64,000 nucleotides of DNA from Tubulanus polymorphus (Eukaryota; Nemertea; Palaeonemertea; Tubulaniformes; Tubulanidae). The translations under genes and the position numbers were made by a program. Under the pieces are notes generated by a model, which was given only the letters and a program-made list of their open reading frames with translations, was not told the DNA's origin and did no database searches. This document shows, piece after piece, positions 58,301 to 64,000 of this stretch; the first letter of the stretch is position 1, and each line of letters opens with the position of its first letter. Location of the stretch: assembly GCF_964204645.1 (NCBI RefSeq), contig NC_134025.1:22164001-22228000 (forward strand), read 5' to 3'.

Positions 58301-61300
58301 AAATGTATTTGGCGAACTTGTCTTGGCAACTAGGGCGATGCAACCATTGCGATTGGCTAATGGCGAGACCTTTGTTCCAAAAATCATCAGAGCATTGCCG
58401 AATACACCTGTCTTCCCCTCTGGGTGATCAATGCTGATTGTCCTATCTAATGACTCTATTGACAATTATTTAGAATCTGCTTTTGTCAAAATCCCTCTTA
58501 CTCAATCTCTCTGATTATGATTTCTGCATTCCTTCATTTGTTTTGAGCCGGGTAGTGGACAAAATGATAGATATTCCAAATAAAAATTCAGGTTCGAATA
58601 GACTCGGTCAATTGATGGGAAAATCTATAGTTCGATACATCAAAGAGGGAGGAATAATTGATTTGTATATAGGTTCACATTAGTCCCATGTTCGTATTAC
58701 CAAGCTAGACACATTTCCTGATCTAAATACCAACAGTTGATTATTGTACCAGGCATTTAGCCTAAATAGTCCAGCCATACATCTACTGAATATTCTATTA
58801 CATTTGTACTTAAAATTTCAAAACAGTATTTAAAACAGTGAATTGATTAAGTCTTCAAAATCGTCAGAGAATAAAGTCTTAAGAGATTATTTGACCATTA
58901 ATTGCTAAATGACGACTGGGACAATTAAAAAGCAATTTTCATTCGTTGAAAATGAAAATGAAACTAAGATGAAATCAGATAATTTTTGATTGAGGTATAT
59001 CTTGGGAATGAGCCTTATTCTTTAAGGCAGTGGGATTCTCTATAAAACTGAATGTCTAGGTCACGTTGTAGTCATGCGAATGCATGAATACTAGCTTTTT
59101 GGATGAATATATAAATGGTTGTCCTGTTTCTGAGCTCTAAAACCGGTACTTTTATATCCTTTCATTCAGGGTCTTTTTCCTCCTGGTTTAATGCGGGCCT
59201 CGGTGAACTGTTTGTTAAGATGGGTTGGAATGTCTATAGAAACCCTGACAACAATCGCACCTATGGAAGCATTATGCGACGACTTTGTATGGAACGTTGT
59301 TAAATTCGGTCCTAGAAGCGAAGGAGTCTTGTTTTATTGTTTGTCGTCCGTCAGTAACATCAGCAAAGCCTTTTCAAACCTATCAGTGCATATAGATCAT
59401 ACAATGACGAAGGAAGGCGACGTTTGATTAATGGGGACATCGTTTAAAAGCCATTTTTTCAGTATAGTCAAATATTGTGCGGGGAACTTTTAAGAACCAC
59501 GTGCTTTTAGGGGAGACCTAACAGAGAACGTGATAGTGAATGACCTTCAATTGATGAAAGTTTATCTTTTATTTGATTTGTAAAGAAACTGTTTTGAGTG
59601 ATGTAGGTCAGTACTCTGCCGATTTTGTACTTTTCTGTCTTTTTGGTTCGTTTAAATAGGCAGGGTTGTGGTCAGGTGGATTTCAATTGAGGTTTTGCGG
59701 CTGCTCGTAAATTAAGGCCACTCATCCTGGTTGAACAAGTGCATGAACACCGGGAGCGGTCAGTTTGGTTAGTGGGAACTTTCGGTGAAATATCTCATTT
59801 CATTTGAAATTCTTTAAAGAAATTACCGGTTGAACTCTAAGCGCTTCTGGCATTTTGTTAGTGGCACTTTCCTAAGCATCTCGCAAACTTGTCAGAACGT
59901 CTAAACTGTTTTCGGCCAGTTAGCGTTGTTTGGTCGCAAACCTCTGTGACCCAAACAAAAACTTTCAAGTTGACCCCTGGTGCTGTTTTGTCATTGATCA
60001 GTCACATTGCTGTCTTTTGTTTCAATCTTGGCAGACGTGTTTGTCCTTAAAGGATTGGCCAAACAATAGGTGGGCATGATAATTGATAGACTAACAGGGA
60101 CTTAGTACTTACAAGGTTAAACCTATTCATTACAGTGCGGAATTAGCTAAGCTTCTTAAGTTTCCATTATTTACCCTAAGGTTACTCGCTAACTGTTGAA
60201 CTATCAAATACTTGTTTTCCAATGATGAATGACTCGATTACCTCGCAAACACCTTTTACCTTGATATTAATATAACTACTGTGTTAGCTTTTCGATTATT
60301 TTTGATTTGGAAAATGAGGAAGATGTCTCATGTGTAGTTAGGGACAAAATGTTATAGATTTAAGAATAGACGGCAGCTGATGGGTATAGAGGACTTAATA
60401 GGTTGTCGAAAAAGCATAGCATGTGGTCTTATTCATTGTGATGACACATTCCCTTACATTGCCATGCATTCATACTAAAATTGGCGAATGGATTTCATGG
60501 GAATCTGTACCAACTACCTTGTACGTAGTGTCATCCAGGTTTTAATAAAATTTCCTTAGTTTAAAGTTGTTTGTCTTGGTGCCGCGATAGTCGAGGTTCC
60601 AGATGTCAGTGGAATGTTCTTTGTGTTGAGGTTGTTTTATTAGGGATGGCTGTTGCTGGATTCTGTACCACTTCAAGTGGATGATAGAGGGTAATTTGCA
60701 GTAACTTAAAGGCCGAGGAGCAGTATAAAAGCCCAATCAATGTCAAAGATGGCAGTACCCATGAAGCAATAGTGCAGTGGAGAGCTCCAACGGTTGAAAC
60801 TGGAAATCTCCTATTTTCTCTGTCAGTTATCCGATTTGGACCCTCCTTTTTGTCAGACATATGTATTAATGTGTAATATATTCATTTCTGCAGTCAAAAA
60901 TGTGTTTTAGGCCCTCCTCCACGAGAAATTAAGCTTTTTAGTTGGTATTTCCTTCAAAATTTGAATCTTTGAATGACATAGAGGGAGGAGTTATCCAGTG
61001 AATTAGTGTAGCTCGGAGAGCACATTAACAGTAATTTGATACCTATAGTCATCAGTATACATAAACAAAACATAGCCTCATTCATAGTACCAAAATTTGG
61101 CAACATCAAAACTTTTTCTATGGTCAATGGATCAGTCTGAAATTTCGTACACTTGTTTAGCTATCAACCATCAATGTTGTGTCCAAATTTCATGGAAATC
61201 GGATAAAAATTAATGATTTTCAAAAAATTTGAAATGTCTCTAAAATCTTAAATCTTGGCCCTATCTCTACAAAAAAAGATCGCTTGCATCAGATTTTCAT

Positions 61301-63698
61301 TCCCACTATGACTAGATTACTTAAAATTAGTTTAGAACTTGATATGAAAACTTTTATGAATTTGTCAAATTTAACTGTGTGTGACCTGCTTTTCTGTTAT
61401 GAGCCAACCTCGCTCACTCTAAACATTATAAACAAGCTACTGTAGTTAGTGGGACGGCCGATCTCAAGTGTTTGCCACCCGGTTAACTAGCATCCATACT
61501 CCTCGGCCTTTAATCCTAAACAACTTGCGCCGAACCAGACTTGACACATGCACAGTACCAGTCATCAGTAGCAACAACTTCCAGAAACCAATACCTAGGG
61601 ATAAAGTAGGATAAACCCATCTGATGATGTCTTTATCTTTGTTTAGATAGAAACGTTCCGCCAACCTGCACTAAACTCTATGCCACCACCGTGGTAGTGG
61701 TAACCAGCGCTCCAACACAGTGACTGCTAACTCAACTCATCAGATATATAGAAGTCCTACTGGTTGAATTTGTAGAAATTCGAATTGATCATTCTTATTC
61801 AAGAGTGTTTTATCCATCGGAGTGAAATCTCTTATTAGATGTAATTTGTGATTTTTGCAATTTTTTAGATTATCAGTTAAGATAGCAATATTTTTTGGTC
61901 ACTTCACTTGGACTTCTTGTAGTGCGTCAACGTTTCAAATCCCAATCCTAGGCCCTATTTTTCATTGTCGACCCTTAACGACTGCATTGTCTCATGGAAA
62001 GCTGTCCCAATCATTTATCTAGAACAGCTGATTTCTGAAAGGGGCACTTCATCGGTCTGACCCTGATATCTTCGGAATTTATCAAACAAATAAAATGATG
62101 TTTAGAACCTATGTGTATTTGCTGATAAATCTTATCTTCACCTTCTCTGTGGTGAATGTACACAACATTTTTAATGAAACACAATATACAGTCTGAAATA
62201 TGTATTTCGGGCCAGATAGCATGCACGTGGAGTATGAAAGCAAAATTTCAATGAAAAAAAAATCAATCCGATTTTTACGCGGTCTGGGGGTATTATGGCA
62301 AAATGCCGATGGACCAAAGTTCCCAAATGAGCTATCTTCAAAATACTCAGAATACTACCATTTGTCTGCCCGAGTAACTGGGAGATGTAGAAAAGTTCAA
62401 CGAAACGTCGAGAGTATTAAATTAAAACATTTGTTCTTTTGATGTTTTGCAGATTCAAATTTCATATTGTCACCACCGTCGATGATAGCCGGTGCCAGCA
62501 TAGCGGCAAGCATCAGTGGACTGATCGGACCGCAGTGGGTCAAAATATTGAATATCCTCGATCATCTACAACGCGTTACAGGAATAGAATCGGTGAGTTT
62601 ATTAAAACACTACACGTGGCGAAGAAGGAATTTTTGTTCCTTTTCCAAAATCAACATAAAACAGTAAAAAATGTCACCTTTACAATACGAAGTTACCGCT
62701 GCCTGCAGCTTTAGTTCAGCGGTTGCTTACAATCTTAGTGGGTTGTTTATTTGATAGCCTGGTTATATTATTTAGATGGGTGGCATTTCTCTGATGATTT
62801 TACCTTCGGTCGCCTGCCTGCCTCTCTTGCTTATTCAAAGCAGAAAAACTTTTTGAGTGGTTGACCTAGAAAATTACATTCATAAAAGGTGCCTTTGTAG
62901 TATAAAGTATCATGGTACATCGGGTGCAGTCGACTCCTAAGCCAGTAGCCTAGTGTTCACATCTGTAACATTGTCAAAGTTTTGCAGCAGCGCGAGAAAG
63001 GAGAATCTACTGGCCTGTAAATAGAGTTATGTACTCAGGACATGCTATCCATGCTAGCACAGATATATGTGAAACAATTAACATAATTCTTTGATTTACT
63101 GAATTAATGAACGATCAAACCATTAACCCTAAGTGACTGCACACCAAATTGTAGGCGGTATCCATTGAGATCCTGTAACTGATGATAATGATAGCTTTCG
63201 ACTTTCCTAGCCACCGCGTAAATAAATAACCGATGGTCAGTCACTGGGGGCCACTTTCCACCGGGTTGTGGTAAACACATGTAATGCTAGCTAAACAAAC
63301 TGGTCTTATCGACAGATCAACAGATAGATGGATTGTTACTAGTTAAAGATACTATTTTTACTGCAAATGTAGAATTTGTGAGAAAAAGTGTAATGTTTAA
63401 GTGCAATAGTTTTACACAAACTGGGTACATTTACATTGCATGGTAAGGCATTGATAATGAAGATAACTTCGTGGCTGACATTTATTGTTCATTAACTTCT
63501 TTGATAGTGATTTCATGCGAAACTAATCAGTTGCTGTTTCATTTTTGCGTTTTGCAGGATTGTCTAGCGTCGTGTCAAGAACTAATCGAACAAACGCTAT
63601 CAAGCAATGTGCCCCATCTAAATCCGCCGCCGCAAACGAAGATCGAACATCACGAGCACCCCCTCACCCCGACGGACATTCAGGACGTGCACTTCTAA
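55326..63698 (+). CDS. CCND: G1/S-specific cyclin D
   Basis: Five exons join in phase: 55326-55529, 56001-56216, 57795-57957, 62453-62592, 63558-63698. The product is 287 aa (human cyclin D2 289), with the five-exon structure and phases of vertebrate D cyclins. The N-terminal cyclin box at about 40-150 includes [22 protein letters not shown] and A-S-K-L-K-D-T (112-118). The second box includes D-W-E-L-L-V and [11 protein letters not shown]. The C-terminus L-T278-P279-T-D-I-Q-D-V is the conserved threonine degron (Thr286 in human D1) used in phosphorylation-dependent turnover. The N-terminal Rb-binding motif LxCxE is changed: the aligned residues are E6-Y-C8-R-E10. Known role: CDK4/6 partner that phosphorylates Rb family proteins to pass G1. 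Intron 3 is 4.5 kb and holds nothing I can support. One D-cyclin gene is usual in invertebrates, so CCND is used without a number. Confidence 0.97.
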
Positions 63699-64000
63699 AC
63701 CGGGCCGTCTGTCCCGCGAAAGTTATATCCGGATCGGCGTTAGCCGGCGAATTATCCAGGCAGGATTCGGAAGCGAATAATATGAACTATCAATGGCTTT
63801 TTTCGGCGGTGCTATTTTTCTCCTCCAAGTTGAGAGACTATTCGCAAGATCAGTGCCTTACGCTATATAAGAGACGGCCTGTAAAGAAAGTGTGATATCG
63901 TGACCTTAATTCATTGGTGCTGTGTATGTATAGAAAAAAAAATAATGATGTGGTCACTATTGAATCAATGCATGATGAGAAAATGAATCCAATAAGAAAA
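63699..64000 (+). other. Start of cyclin D 3' UTR
   Basis: The last 300 bases follow the cyclin D stop codon. No canonical AATAAA is seen before the window edge, so the transcript probably continues beyond it. Confidence 0.5.

Noticed and set aside
58221-58427. A frame in cyclin D intron 3 contains I-I-R-A-L-P-N-T-P, like pyrroline-5-carboxylate reductase
   Set aside because: The similarity is nine residues only. The flanks do not match, no glycine-rich NAD(P)-binding motif or further exons are seen, and the opposite strand is equally open. Probably chance.

Overview
The window is nuclear DNA of an animal. It is AT-rich, and five spliced protein genes can be read exon by exon, with GT..AG introns and codon phases that join cleanly. 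Introns are mostly 0.1-4.5 kb and full of short inverted-repeat elements. The proteins are clear orthologues of human SND1, TPC2 (TPCN2), a D-type cyclin, TMEM9 and TMEM216. Compact genes, marine-invertebrate-style MITE content and residue-level divergence suggest an invertebrate bilaterian. A mollusc- or other lophotrochozoan-like animal is my best guess, but nothing in the window proves the phylum.

Layout. 1-3160: no recognisable gene. 3726-4818 (-): TMEM216, a ciliary transition-zone membrane protein whose short first coding exon is not resolved. 6068-16621 (+): SND1/Tudor-SN, complete, 18 coding exons, 898 aa, divergent from TMEM216. 18070-21608: intergenic, with a hAT-like element. 21609-25997 (-): TMEM9, complete, 5 exons, 197 aa. 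26583-35241 (+): two-pore channel 2, complete, 23 exons, 819 aa, head-to-head with TMEM9 across only 585 bp. 35242-55325: about 20 kb with no protein gene I can support, holding two tRNA genes (Gly-GCC and Thr-AGU, both minus) and a fold-back repeat with hammerhead-like motifs. 55326-63698 (+): cyclin D, complete, 5 exons, 287 aa.

How the genes relate. TMEM9 and TPC2 both act on endolysosomal membranes and share one short bidirectional promoter interval. TPC2 and cyclin D lie on the same strand in the same order as human TPCN2 and CCND1 at 11q13, and human TMEM216 is also on 11q, so part of the window looks like an old linkage block. SND1 (RNA/Tudor) and TMEM216 (cilium) share a divergent intergenic interval but no obvious pathway.

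The introns carry several MITE families, a pogo-like MITE with TA target duplications, long perfect or near-perfect hairpins and a roughly 500-bp fold-back inside a TPC2 intron. No unknown gene system was found. The most unusual signals are the changed Rb-binding motif of cyclin D, the inverted copy of a TMEM9 exon beside two palindromes, and the hammerhead-like motifs in the gene-poor interval.
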